Shown here piece after piece: positions 31,953-42,400 of a stretch of DNA of 57,464 bases; within the stretch, counting starts at the first letter, position 1, and each line of letters opens with the position of its first letter. This stretch comes from a virus. The position numbers were made by a program, and so were the translations under genes. Location: positions 1 to 57,464 of IMG/VR virus record IMGVR_UViG_3300017917_004798; one strand, given 5' to 3'. A model generated the notes under the pieces. That model ran no database searches. It saw only the letters and a program-made list of their open reading frames with translations, and was not told the origin of the DNA.

Positions 31953-33314
31953 TTATGTGTTTAATTCAAAAAATTTACTTGATAGCATTCTTCTATCCAA
32001 ATCATCAAAGTTGGTGTTCTTTTGTGAAGATTTTGGTGCTCTAGGTTCATCATCTGGGTCTGGGGCATCTGTGATTTCGAAATGTCCAGTTGATGTGTCT
32101 GCGTTCAAATGGAAAGTAACTCCATCCATCCCGTATCTGTTCTTCATAATGTGGAATCTACCTGTGTTGCTCACTTTGTCTTCTTTTTTTCTTGATAGTG
32201 ATATTGCAACGTCTGTAATCATCATTTTATCGTAACTACCGGCTGCTTTATCGCCTTCAATAACATCATCTTTTGATCCTGCACGGTTAACTTGCGAAAC
32301 ACTCCAAATTGGGAGGTTCAATTCACGAGCTAGACCTTTCGTGCTTGTATAAATATCGTCTATTTCGAATTTACGGTCAGTGGATTTGCGTTTGGAGGAA
32401 AGAAGATCAACATAATCTATGATAATCAAATCGGGTTGTATCCCCAGTGAAATAATTTTCTTAATGTGGGATTCTATTGTATTAATTGTTGCTTTACCTG
32501 TTGGGAATTCTTTAATGATTAGTTGTCCCTCTAGTTGTGGAACGACTTCCTCTACTTTATTTCTGTTCTCTAATATTTTGTTTACTGGTACATGTGTAAA
32601 GAATGCATCATATCGTCTACCTACATAATCCTCACCTAGTTCTAGCGTATAGTGCAACACATTGTATCCTAGTTGTACAGCATATCCGCCTAGAGCAACG
32701 AGTGACCAAGATTTACCACCTCCTGGGTTACCAAATATGAGGCCAAAGTCACCATTACCTAGTCCACCCTGTAGCAATTCATTAATATCGGGCCAAGGTG
32801 TAGCAATAGCGATTCGGTTGTCTTCTCTATACCTTGATTCAACGTCTTTGTTATATTCATGTCCTATGTTTTTGTCTTGACCTGCTTTCATTGCATTTTC
32901 AATCATGAGTTTGATTGAATCATAGTCGCCAGCTTTAAGTAAATCTACACTGTTTAATAGTGCTTTTTTGAGTTGTTGGTTTTTGCAAAATGTAGCAAAT
33001 TCTTCTTGTACGTATTCTGTATCTTCTTCACTTGATTTGTATGCTTCTCTAAGTTGTTCTTTAACAGCAACCTGTAGAACCTCATTTGATATTTTTTTCA
33101 TTTCTACCTTCAATACATCCATGGAAGGATGTGTGTGGTATTTTACATAGTATCTTAAGATTTCTGTAACTATCCATTTATGGGCATCTTTTCCGAACAT
33201 ATCTGGGTCCAGTATGTCGTTAATGTTTACGAGGAAATCTTTATGGGTTAAAAGTGAGGATATCACTTTAATTTGGAACTGTGGTCCATATTCTTCTATA
33301 CTGTGTAAAACCAT
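31953..33314 (-). CDS. 41: Replicative DNA helicase, gp41-like
   Basis: This is a 453-aa RecA-fold hexameric helicase of the DnaB/gp41 type. An N-terminal helical domain (FQIKVISSLLTHKDFL) is followed by Walker A GNPGGGKSW, Walker B LIIIDYVDLL, the LPIWSVSQVNR motif and GDKAAGSYDKMMITD. It unwinds DNA ahead of the polymerase. I see no gp61-type primase in the window. The stop is 4 bases before the nrdB ATG. Confidence 0.92.
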   Translation of the reverse strand: MVLHSIEEYGPQFQIKVISSLLTHKDFLVNINDILDPDMFGKDAHKWIVTEILRYYVKYHTHPSMDVLKVEMKKISNEVLQVAVKEQLREAYKSSEEDTEYVQEEFATFCKNQQLKKALLNSVDLLKAGDYDSIKLMIENAMKAGQDKNIGHEYNKDVESRYREDNRIAIATPWPDINELLQGGLGNGDFGLIFGNPGGGKSWSLVALGGYAVQLGYNVLHYTLELGEDYVGRRYDAFFTHVPVNKILENRNKVEEVVPQLEGQLIIKEFPTGKATINTIESHIKKIISLGIQPDLIIIDYVDLLSSKRKSTDRKFEIDDIYTSTKGLARELNLPIWSVSQVNRAGSKDDVIEGDKAAGSYDKMMITDVAISLSRKKEDKVSNTGRFHIMKNRYGMDGVTFHLNADTSTGHFEITDAPDPDDEPRAPKSSQKNTNFDDLDRRMLSSKFFELNT

Positions 33315-33362
33315 TTTATAATTCTAATTGTTAATAACTTTTATTGTAAATGTACAAATTGT

Positions 33363-34391
33363 TTATTTGGTAGTCACTAAATTTTGGAAGGTATCTTTAA
33401 CCCAAAATTCTACATTTCGAATTAATCCACCTAATTGATCTTGATTGTACATTTGGATAAACTCTTTGGCTTTAAGTTCAAGTTCCCATGGTTGTATGAA
33501 TTCAGCAATGTATTCCTTGTCTTCATCTGTTATCATAGGGTTGGATAAATCCATTATTCTGTATTTATTTTCTAGCATCTCAACATCATGTAGTATTCTG
33601 GCGTACACTACGTGTTCGTTTATTCGTTTTTCGCTTATATCCAGTATATCTTCAAACGTTAAATGTTCAGTGGCTAGTTCGGGGAATTTCTTGAATAATG
33701 TTTTGGCACCTAGTCCTTTTATACCTGGTAGTGCATCGGAGGCATCCCCCAAAAGTGTCTTCATTAATATAAAGTTGTGTGGATCCAACCCAAATTTTTC
33801 CTTTACAACGGTTTCCGTGAAGAATTCCTTTTCAATTGGTCTATACACAATTACTTGCTGATCTACCAGTTGTAGATAGTCTTTGTCGCTAGAAACTATA
33901 AATACTTTTTCCTCTTTAGTTTGGGGGAGTACTTGGCTTAAATGTGCTATGATATCGTCTGCCTCTACTCTATCTAGCGAGATGACTTTAACTGGGAGTG
34001 TTTGCAGGTATTCAATGATTCGAATGATTTGGTTTACTTTGGCATCATCTTCTTCATCAATACTGTCAAATAATTCATGTTTGGTTACTCGAGTAATGTT
34101 TCGGTTTGATTTGTATTCTGGGATGATGTTTTTGCGGTTATTGGAGGAACCAACCCCATCAAATACAACTATAATTTGTGTGGGTTGTATTTGACGGGTT
34201 AATACCCCTAAAGATCTAAAAAAACCACCTAAACCCCCAACATGTACCCCGTTTGAATTTACTGCGTTGAGGATGCTGAAGTTGCGAAAGAATAGATTGA
34301 GTCCATCAACTAGCATGTATCTTTCGGGTTGTGGGGTCTCAATATTGTTTTCTTGAACGTTGTCCAAGAGCTTTAATAGATCTTTTTTCAT
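33363..34391 (-). CDS. 5'-3' exonuclease of the FEN/RNase H family
   Basis: This 342-aa protein has the FEN/PIN pattern: YMLVDGLNLFFRNF, VVFDGVGSSNNRK, SLDRVEADDIIAHLS, FIVSSDKDYLQLV and LGDASDALPGIKGLGAKT (helix-hairpin-helix). The acidic residues would bind two metals. By position and length it resembles T4 RNase H (rnh), which removes RNA primers, or a T5-type 5' exonuclease. It lies between uvsX and gp41 and next to an HNH gene. Confidence 0.9.
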   Translation of the reverse strand: MKKDLLKLLDNVQENNIETPQPERYMLVDGLNLFFRNFSILNAVNSNGVHVGGLGGFFRSLGVLTRQIQPTQIIVVFDGVGSSNNRKNIIPEYKSNRNITRVTKHELFDSIDEEDDAKVNQIIRIIEYLQTLPVKVISLDRVEADDIIAHLSQVLPQTKEEKVFIVSSDKDYLQLVDQQVIVYRPIEKEFFTETVVKEKFGLDPHNFILMKTLLGDASDALPGIKGLGAKTLFKKFPELATEHLTFEDILDISEKRINEHVVYARILHDVEMLENKYRIMDLSNPMITDEDKEYIAEFIQPWELELKAKEFIQMYNQDQLGGLIRNVEFWVKDTFQNLVTTK

Positions 34392-34398
34392 ATAACTT

Positions 34399-35046
34399 TT
34401 ATTTTTTTGGTTTATTTCTGTTTCCTATTTGATCAATATACCCAAAAGATTTTGCGATATCACTAGTTTTAAAAAGAGGTTGCATGTTTGTATAATGGAA
34501 ACATTTTTTCTGTTCTTCTGGGTTGGTTAAATCAAATAAAAAGCATGGTTTGATGTGATCTATTTCCCATATTTCTCCATGGTTATTCCAGTTCATTTCG
34601 GGGAGGAATTGGGATGATAAAAAATCTTTAAATGAATCTATAGAACATCCTAAAAGATTAATGATAGATTCTATTTTAAAGTTATTTTTTAAGGCATGGT
34701 GAAACCTACTTCTTAAAAGTTTTCTAATTTTAAAATTCTCATCAACTTTCATTCTTTTTTCATGGTAACTATTATTATATGAAAGAATACGTGGTTTGTT
34801 TTTTTTATAGTATGATGGAAAATATGAAATATTATATGCTTTCTTATAAGCGTCCACTACTTCTTTATTTTTTTCTCTATATTCTTTTTGATATGCTAAT
34901 TTAGAGTCACGATTTTTTTGATATGCTAATTTATTTTTTTCTTTTTTACATATCTTACACACATTGTTGTACCCATCAGGAGATGCCTTTTTTAGGTGGA
35001 ACATATCATAAAAATATTCTCCCTTACATTCATTGCATTTTTTCAT
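34399..35046 (-). CDS. HNH homing endonuclease
   Basis: This 215-aa protein has two zinc knuckles (KKCNECKGEYFYDMF and NVCKICKKE), repeated Lys/Tyr-rich helices, and the HNH core IWEIDHIKPCFLF with HYTNMQPL. It is a paralog of the gene at 28517-29068 (both share LLGCSI, MNW and WEIDHIKP). The late-type box runs directly into the start codon (ATATTTATAATAAAATG). It is inserted between uvsX and the 5' exonuclease. Confidence 0.92.
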   Translation of the reverse strand: MKKCNECKGEYFYDMFHLKKASPDGYNNVCKICKKEKNKLAYQKNRDSKLAYQKEYREKNKEVVDAYKKAYNISYFPSYYKKNKPRILSYNNSYHEKRMKVDENFKIRKLLRSRFHHALKNNFKIESIINLLGCSIDSFKDFLSSQFLPEMNWNNHGEIWEIDHIKPCFLFDLTNPEEQKKCFHYTNMQPLFKTSDIAKSFGYIDQIGNRNKPKK

Positions 35047-35050
35047 TTTA

Positions 35051-35060
35051 TTATAAATAT
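35051..35060 (-). promoter_or_regulatory. ATATTTATAA box at the start codon
   Basis: Minus-strand ATATTTATAATAAAATG: only 4 bases separate the core from the ATG at 35046. This constrains models of how the box works. Confidence 0.5.
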
Positions 35061-35084
35061 GCAGAAATGAAGGGAGAATTATCC

Positions 35085-36176
35085 TTAATCTAATTCATCA
35101 TTGTCTTCTAGATTTAAATAGCTATCAATTTTTTCCCCCCATTCTGAATCATCTGTGGATATTCCATAATTTCCTGCACCTAAGATATCTACCCATTCAT
35201 GGGAATGTTCTTTTTTATATTTATCTATTGCTGATGGTTTATCAGGGATGAAACCATGGGCTGTGGAAATAATAGTTCCAGTTGTTGTGATTCCGTTGAT
35301 ATGGTTCTTATCACATGAAATTTTGGTGCGTAGTGCAAATTCAACTTTTTTCTTATCTTTCACAGCGCTTATTTTGGATGTACCGGCATTTGTAACATTC
35401 CCGAATGTTAAGCATAAAGAAGCATCATAATAAAATGTATCTCCACCTTTATTTGTCATTCTAGGTTGGGACATTGGGGTTAAGGCTGGGGCTACTCCGG
35501 TTTTGTTAATTATTAGAAATGTGTTTGTGTATTTGGAGGATTCTTTACGGGAAAGAACAATTTGTTGATTAATAAAATTTCCAAATTGGGTTGCAATTGC
35601 CCCACTATTCCACATTGGGTTATTAGTTCCCTTCTCAATACTCATGTCACAAGCAATTGAACCCACTGAGTCCCATAGGAATAAAAGATCGTATGGGAGA
35701 TTACCTTTTTTCTGTTCAGTTAATAAATCTACCATGAATTTAGCAATATCTTCAATTGAATTTAAAGTACTCCTATCTCTGTAGATAAAAAAACCAGTAT
35801 GGTCTATAATTTCTCCAGTGCTTTCATCAACAACATCTTCCATTTCAAACCCCATTTGCCTCCAGTGTTCAAAACTATGTTTCATTTCGGTGATAATCAA
35901 CACAGGCAATATTCCCATCTTTTGAGCATTAACGGCCAACTCAATAGAAGTTGTTGATTTCCCTGTATTGGATCGTCCTCTAACCATCATGATGTGACCT
36001 ATGGGGCAACCTGGGATAGATAGTGCTTCTTGCAAAGCAGGGGAAAATGGTATCCATTTTTGGTCTTTGAATTTGACATTTGTGGATAGACCTTTGTTCT
36101 CTTTAAATTTGTCTAAACTAAAGGCGGACTGGATTGCTTTTCCAGCCGCCACAGTTAATGATTTTCTTCCAGCCAT
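35085..36176 (-). CDS. uvsX: UvsX-like RecA recombinase
   Basis: This is a 363-aa protein. Walker A is RGRSNTGKST, Walker B is LLFLWDSVGSIA, and MWNSGAIATQFGNFINQ with NTFLIINKTGVAP and NKGGDTFYYDASLCL matches the UvsX/RecA strand-exchange core. It forms the presynaptic filament on single-stranded DNA bound by gp32, whose gene is immediately upstream. The acidic tail (LEDNDELD) is usual. No uvsY is evident. Confidence 0.92.
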   Translation of the reverse strand: MAGRKSLTVAAGKAIQSAFSLDKFKENKGLSTNVKFKDQKWIPFSPALQEALSIPGCPIGHIMMVRGRSNTGKSTTSIELAVNAQKMGILPVLIITEMKHSFEHWRQMGFEMEDVVDESTGEIIDHTGFFIYRDRSTLNSIEDIAKFMVDLLTEQKKGNLPYDLLFLWDSVGSIACDMSIEKGTNNPMWNSGAIATQFGNFINQQIVLSRKESSKYTNTFLIINKTGVAPALTPMSQPRMTNKGGDTFYYDASLCLTFGNVTNAGTSKISAVKDKKKVEFALRTKISCDKNHINGITTTGTIISTAHGFIPDKPSAIDKYKKEHSHEWVDILGAGNYGISTDDSEWGEKIDSYLNLEDNDELD

Positions 36177-36192
36177 AACTTATTTTATAATA

Positions 36193-37032
36193 TTAAAACG
36201 GCATATCGTCATCTTCATCATCAAATAGAGCATCAAACTTGTCTACTGGTTTGGCTACTTGTTTTTTGGTGGATAGACTATAGTTTGATTTTGGTTCTTC
36301 TTTGAGTTCTTCTTCAACATCAACCTCAACAGCATCAACTACATCCTCTTCTTCATCCTCTGGGGATAGGAAGTTTTGTAGGATTGATTTTAGATCGTCA
36401 AATGATTTTTTGTATTTTTCTTGCAATTCAAGAATGTTTGGTTGGTTTTCAAGCCATGACTCAATTTGTTTAGCATCATCTGAGAGTGCGGATGTTTTGC
36501 GTTTTGGGCGAATAGATGATTTGAGTGCTTGACGTCCGCCTACATCACCCATTACGGCCTCTAGGGTAAAGTCAAATCCTTCATATACATCTGTAAAGTC
36601 ACCATAGTCTTCATCTTCAGCTAGTGCCAAAAGTTGCATGTATGTTTCTTTACCAAATTCCCATAAACGAACACCTTTGTCCTCCTCACCGCGAACGATA
36701 ATGGGGGCAAATATTCGCATTTTGGGGTCTAATTTTTTGGCCAATTGCCAGTTAGCACGGTCGTTTGTGCCACGTAATTGCTTTGCAAATTCAACAATTG
36801 GATCTTTTTCACCCCAATTGGTCAATGCATAAATAGGGAATTTTGACAGCCCATAGTGAAGGTGTACTTCTTTAAATGGGTTTGACTTGTCGAATTTTGA
36901 AGGAACAATTCGAATCTGATACTTGCCTTCTGATCTGGGCTTCCATTGGGTCAGTGAATAATCGACCTTTTCTTTCTTTTGCCCGTTGGTTTGTAAGGCG
37001 TTTAATTTCGACTTAATTAGATTTAAATCCAT
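36193..37032 (-). CDS. 32: Single-stranded DNA-binding protein, gp32-like
   Basis: This is a 279-aa protein. The N-terminus (NLIKSKLNALQTNG, then YSLTQWKPRSEGKYQIRIVP) and the segment VGGRQALKSSIRP fit gp32 of T4-like phages. It contains no Cys at all, so the zinc finger of T4 gp32 is absent. The C-terminus is a long acidic tail ending DDEDDDMPF, like bacterial SSB. It coats single-stranded DNA and recruits replication and recombination proteins. Confidence 0.88.
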   Translation of the reverse strand: MDLNLIKSKLNALQTNGQKKEKVDYSLTQWKPRSEGKYQIRIVPSKFDKSNPFKEVHLHYGLSKFPIYALTNWGEKDPIVEFAKQLRGTNDRANWQLAKKLDPKMRIFAPIIVRGEEDKGVRLWEFGKETYMQLLALAEDEDYGDFTDVYEGFDFTLEAVMGDVGGRQALKSSIRPKRKTSALSDDAKQIESWLENQPNILELQEKYKKSFDDLKSILQNFLSPEDEEEDVVDAVEVDVEEELKEEPKSNYSLSTKKQVAKPVDKFDALFDDEDDDMPF

Positions 37033-37090
37033 ATAACTATTATTTATTGATTACAACTTAAATATAATAACCTTTATTTGGGGAGCCAAA

Positions 37091-37552
37091 CTATAGTTCA
37101 ACTATTCTAAATATTCTGGTGTTCAATTGCTTTAACTCATTGTGCTGGGTAAGTAGAATGCAATTTTTGTAGTGGTGCCAATTTATGGAAAATCTTGTAT
37201 CAACTACCCCACCATTTAAACTTTTGATTAGTTGGTTGAGGGCATTTATGGTATAGAGTGAGTTGGTTTCTTTTTTTCTGTGCACCAGGATTGTATTTTC
37301 TGGGATACTGTCAACGTTTCCTTGGTCCACATTGTATGTGACAGCGTATTCGTTGTTGCTTTTGATATGCAACACAAACATTTTATTGTATAATATGTCG
37401 TACTTTTGTCTTAAATTTGAAACTAGGTTATCTAGTTCCTCTAGTGGGGTAAAAGTACAGAATAGTCTATTGTTTATCATGGAATCCAATACGAAATCAA
37501 AATCATACTGGTGATACATATCGATAGAGGGTTCCAAAGTTGAGTTGTACAT
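37091..37552 (-). CDS. Conserved phage protein, unknown
   Basis: This 153-aa protein contains FTPLEELDNLVSNLRQKYD, VLHIKSNNEYAVTYN, SLYTINALNQLIKSLNGG and SINWHHYKNCILL. I have seen this type of protein as a hypothetical near replication genes in marine T4-like phages, without a function. It follows the polymerase A-like gene by 6 bases, so the two are probably expressed together. Confidence 0.65.
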   Translation of the reverse strand: MYNSTLEPSIDMYHQYDFDFVLDSMINNRLFCTFTPLEELDNLVSNLRQKYDILYNKMFVLHIKSNNEYAVTYNVDQGNVDSIPENTILVHRKKETNSLYTINALNQLIKSLNGGVVDTRFSINWHHYKNCILLTQHNELKQLNTRIFRIVEL

Positions 37553-37558
37553 AACTGT

Positions 37559-38818
37559 TTAATTAAATTTGTAAGTTGTTCCTTTTTTAAATTTGACTTG
37601 TAATTTGTATTTTGTAAATATATCTAGTATTTCCTTAAGGGTGTCTTTTTCGTTTTTGTCCACATCAAATAAAAATGAATCGTAAACGTAAAGTACTAGT
37701 TTGGTATTTTTTCCTCTAAGTAACTTTAATATATCCCATAATATAAGAACATTATTTGCGGTCTCCAACGACTGTAAGAGGTAGTTTAAAAGCTTTTGCG
37801 GGTTCATGTCCTCTAGTTGGTCCCTTCTATATATGTGTTTTGAGATCGGGCATTCAATATATCCTTGATAATTAAATGTATCCCATAAATCATCTGTGTA
37901 TGCTTGCATTTTCTGAAAGAATGGTAAATTTTTGTATTCTGGCCATACTCCACCATACATTTGTTTGAAGGTTATTTCTTTGGCTTTGGCATAATCCACT
38001 CCATACATTTCAGCAAAACTTTGATGCACATCATCGCTATCAAAACTATAGCCAAGTAAATTGGCCAAAAGAGTAGGATGATAGGCGCTAATGTCCATTT
38101 CAATAAAAAAGTCATTACGTGGAACAAAGCATTTTCTTTCTTCATTGTCTTTATTTAATGCAGCAAAATTTATGCCCCCAAATGTATTTGAGGGTCTGGT
38201 TGTTGTTGTGCTTAGATTATATTGGGTGTGAATGTATTCTGTTTCAATTGGGTGGAAATGTTCTTCAAATAGTGTTGGATTTACTTTAATTCCCTCACTC
38301 TCTATTTTATTGAATATAATGGTTGCTCTATCGTTAAAGAATTTGTTGGGATGAATGTTGAAGTGTGGTTTTAAAATATCAAAATGTTTTTCACATACCT
38401 CATAGTGCTTAACTATGGGAACTATAGTGTTTATGTCTTTTTGCTTTGGGTATTTGGAGTGAAAGAATGAGTGTGTAGTGGTGGTTTCTCTTTCAAATCC
38501 AGGTATATGTAAATTTAAAGATACAATGTTGGGGTGAAATAGATAGTGTAGGAATTCTTTTTTATCTATTACGTGTATTTTCTCTATGGTTAATAGCAGC
38601 TCTTGAACTAACTCAATTTCCACGCGAAATGCCTCGCTATGGTAAACAGTCACCATGTATCCCTTGCTTTTATCTACCGGTTTGATGTACACGGCGGATA
38701 CGTTGTTTTTGCATGGGTGTATGGTGGGAGAGAATGGGATTATTTCAACATATGCCTCCTTTAGTTCTATGGTGGAGAGTATGTTTGTTTTTTCTTTATC
38801 CTCTATTAGCCAGTACAT
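37559..38818 (-). CDS. Reduced family A DNA polymerase-like protein
   Basis: This is a 419-aa protein. The second half carries family A polymerase landmarks in order: STTTTRPSNTFGG and NFAALNK (like the RLSSxxPNLQNIP region), IEMDISAYHPTLLANLLG (motif A), AKEITFKQMYGG (motif B with Lys, Phe and Tyr), and LYVYDSFLFD (motif C). Motif A has His-Pro where PolA has the steric-gate Glu and Arg. The N-terminal half has no clear exonuclease motif. It may be a specialised repair, lesion-bypass or priming enzyme; the main replicase here is gp43. The start overlaps nothing; the gene is flanked by structural and replication genes. Confidence 0.75.
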   Translation of the reverse strand: MYWLIEDKEKTNILSTIELKEAYVEIIPFSPTIHPCKNNVSAVYIKPVDKSKGYMVTVYHSEAFRVEIELVQELLLTIEKIHVIDKKEFLHYLFHPNIVSLNLHIPGFERETTTTHSFFHSKYPKQKDINTIVPIVKHYEVCEKHFDILKPHFNIHPNKFFNDRATIIFNKIESEGIKVNPTLFEEHFHPIETEYIHTQYNLSTTTTRPSNTFGGINFAALNKDNEERKCFVPRNDFFIEMDISAYHPTLLANLLGYSFDSDDVHQSFAEMYGVDYAKAKEITFKQMYGGVWPEYKNLPFFQKMQAYTDDLWDTFNYQGYIECPISKHIYRRDQLEDMNPQKLLNYLLQSLETANNVLILWDILKLLRGKNTKLVLYVYDSFLFDVDKNEKDTLKEILDIFTKYKLQVKFKKGTTYKFN

Positions 38819-38842
38819 GGACTTGAAGATAAGAAAAATATT

Positions 38843-39430
38843 TTACTCCCCCAAATAATATTTCAAATAATCTTCTTTAAGGTATTTTGAAAAACCATAC
38901 CACTTTTGACGTTGCTCAATTACTGAGATAAGTCCCTTGTTTGCTTTGTATGTTGTTTCTTTGTTTCCTTTAATGTACCATACTGTGGTTAATGGTGTAT
39001 ATAAATCCCATGCTATCTTTGAAGAACGGGAGGATAGATCTGTAAATGTTTGTTTGTCTATTTCAAGGTAGATTAGTTCGTTGTTTTTCTTGCAGAAGTA
39101 TCTTGAAAATACACCTAGGTTTTTGTCTGGTGTGGTTGGTAGTGTTGGGTTAAATTGAGGGAGTAAACGAGTGGGTAGTGATTTTGATGGAGATTTATCT
39201 ATTGTGTATATGTTTTGTGCTGTTAAATCTTCTTCTGCTATTTGGGAATTGAATGATTTTGGAACTAATAGAAGGACATTGGGGATATCTTGAGGTGATT
39301 TACCTGTATATCTTGCTCCTGTAGATGTTTCATAGTAATATCCTATATAGAATTCTTTAGTGGTGGATAAAATATATTCACCCCCATTGGTATGAAGATT
39401 GGTTTTTATTTGGGATGAGGGGAAATACAT
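38843..39430 (-). CDS. Probable virion-associated protein, unknown
   Basis: This 195-aa protein has FYIGYYYETSTGARYTGKSPQD near the start, a YIG-Y-(x)n-TGxxYTG motif found in structural or hypothetical proteins of marine phages, and a soluble C-terminal half with no named domain. Its ATG follows the hub gene's stop by 3 bases (39434), so it is in the tail transcript. A baseplate or tail role is inferred from this. Confidence 0.55.
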   Translation of the reverse strand: MYFPSSQIKTNLHTNGGEYILSTTKEFYIGYYYETSTGARYTGKSPQDIPNVLLLVPKSFNSQIAEEDLTAQNIYTIDKSPSKSLPTRLLPQFNPTLPTTPDKNLGVFSRYFCKKNNELIYLEIDKQTFTDLSSRSSKIAWDLYTPLTTVWYIKGNKETTYKANKGLISVIEQRQKWYGFSKYLKEDYLKYYLGE

Positions 39431-39433
39431 ATT

Positions 39434-42400
39434 TTATGTTGTTAATTTAGTTAAAACTTGCTGTGCAAATCCAGTGCGTTTAGTCAATGCTGCTTCTCCT
39501 TGATCAGCTGGTCTTTCATATTTGGTTAAAACAATATTTGTAGCTTGTCTTATGTTGATTGATTTACGTAATTGGGTAGTTGCTGAGGATGATTTGAGTT
39601 CCTTTACAAGAAAAGCATAATTTATATCATCTGTAAGATTTTGGGTTTTATAGTCAATTCCATAATTTTTGGCTGTATCTGCTAAATTTCTTTGTCTATT
39701 TGAGGAGGTCCATTGAGCATACCCGTATCCGGTGGATCCGTTTATTTGGAGTTTTCCTCTTTTTATACCAGCTCCCTGGATTCTGTCAGGGTAGAGACCA
39801 CTTTCAGCTATTAAATTCCCCACAATGGCTGCTGCTTGAAAGTCTTTTAAGTTAAGGTCCCTCATTAATTTTCTAGCTATTTCAGCACCTTTATTTGATG
39901 TATTAAATGATAGTGGTGGGGAAGTTTCTGGGGTTGCTCCGCCACTCTCTCCACTAGCTTCCCCCAATGCTATACCAGCATCATGTATTTCTTTATCTAT
40001 GACTTGTTTAATTCTGGAGTATGGGAGTTGTTTTTTGTTTTTGTCCCCAGATTGGGATATAACAATGGTTTCAATATTGGTTTCCCAATCGCTATTTGAA
40101 AGTTTGTGGTTTACTCCTTTGATGATGAAACGTAAACTATCATTGTAATTTTGGGGTAAAAATCTAGTATCTACATTTATTTCATTGTATATCTTAATGC
40201 CAGAGATACCATCCATGGTTAATCCCAAACTAATGGGAACAAACCCGTTTGTTGGGGATGAATATGTAGTTTCTACCTCTTGGATTTTGGATTGGCAGTA
40301 TTTATAGAATTCTGAAACTGTGGATAGGTTTCTTTCTATGAGTGCATCATCTACTGATGCTTTATCTGAGATAGACCATGTAAGGTCATCTTCTACATTC
40401 TTTAATGTATATCCCCAAGCGGAATATCTTTGCCTCCAAAACTCTTCCACATATAGTCTGGCAGGGTCTTTTTCGTCGTCTCCACCGGATTCTCTTGCTT
40501 TCTTTGGTGGGGATATTTTTTCTTTCCATCTATCTGTTAGTCCTTTGTTCCATTTAGAAAACATGGTGTTTTCTACACCTTTGGTGTATCCACCAGCGGT
40601 GGAGCCAATTGAGGCCATAGTGGCAAAATCGTTTGTGATTTCTGTTTTTAAATTAAAATTACGAACGAATGTGGATGCTGTTTTGTTGTATCCATACAGT
40701 TCAATTTGATATCCTGGGTCTTTTTGTGGGGTATAGCTTCCATCCACAATTGAAATTGTATGAGTATCTTCGTCATATACTGGTTCAAGGTTGTTGATGC
40801 CCCCCATTGCTTTGTTTATGGCTGTGCAAAGGGAATTCAGGAAATCAAATAGGTTTACTTCCCCTTTATCGTTTTTTGCATCCTCTACACTCGAGAATAT
40901 TTGGGCATGGTTGATATATATATTCATGGTCCAACCGTATGCCTCGGTTTGATCACTCGATATATATTTCCAGTTGATTAAGTTGGGGAAGAATTCTTTA
41001 CTGTTGACTTTTTCCACAGCTGCATTGACAATGCATACTCTAGGATCCAAAGATACTTGATATGGGAGAGTATACATTTTGTTGGACCACATCTCGTAAT
41101 CTATTTTCAATAGTGGATTATTGTCATTTTCGTTTACTACTGGAATAACGTATTCTGAAATAAATGATAATAGGTGGCCTAATCTCATATAGAATTCACT
41201 ATCTACCATGGTTTGGTCCTCGTCTGTTTCTCCTCTATTGTATGCAAAGTGCACTACATCTTTTGGTCCTGCACCCGTATTGAGTGGATCTAGGTTTGGG
41301 AATGTTTTGAAAAACAGTACATTTTCTTGAATATGGTATACGTTTTCTTGAGTAGATGAGTTTACTTCTGCTATACTATTGACTTTTTTAAGTGGTGGAT
41401 TAATATTTAAACTGTTTAAATATTGTTCTGCTTTTTCTTCTGTTTCAAATTCTTTACTTGCAAATACTCCATCCTCAATTACAATAGCATTTTTATTTGG
41501 TAATATGAAAACACCACCTAAATCCAGTGTTGTGTCCTCCCCTATTTTACCAGCTAGAGCTATTTGTGAAGCTAAAACACCGTTTTCTGCCGGTTCAAAT
41601 CTTTGTTCATTTGAATATCCAGTTTCGGGATTGTTTGTACTATCTGCAAGTAGTTTCTGTAAAAATAAATATGCAGATATCCAATTGTCTGCTGGGTTGG
41701 GTGGAACCGAAGTTTCTGGGTCTGTATCCTCTTTGTATAGACCATATGTTTGGTTGATGAATTGGGCAACATTGAATGATGGTGTAGTATTTAATCGAAG
41801 TGATTCTATTACATCCCCCAAACTTATAAGATCCAATGCAATATCGTATGAGCCATCTTGTGCAAATGTCCAACTAAAATTAGTTACTCTACATAGAAGA
41901 CCATCGTAATTTCCTTTTTTTGCTTTTCTATATCCCTCTATTACTGGGAGGAATCCAAGGTAAGATGAATCTTTCCATTGTGGGGAAAAGAAACCACCTT
42001 CAGATTCTATTAAGGTATACCCCATTTGGTTTAGCTTGTCACCTTTGTCCAGATATATGCTGTTTCCCCATTCCAAAAACATGGTGTACCCTATTCTCAA
42101 GTAAAGTAAATCAATTATTTGAAATTGTTCTGGGCTATAGCATTTGAGATTAACTGTGGCTTTTTTAATGGATCCTCGGTTGATGCATTTCACATCTACA
42201 CTAGTTATACCAGGCATGGGAATTAAACCAAACTCGCTAGTGGCTCCATCTTCAAGTGGGGAAGCATTTACATTGTATACTCCATTGTAAAAGCCCCACA
42301 CGTTATTATCTCCATCCCCATATACTCCTCTTTGCTTTAAGTAGGTTCCGTCTCTTTCGGATGTACCTCCAAATAAAATAAAATGTCTAGCTAGGCTTTC

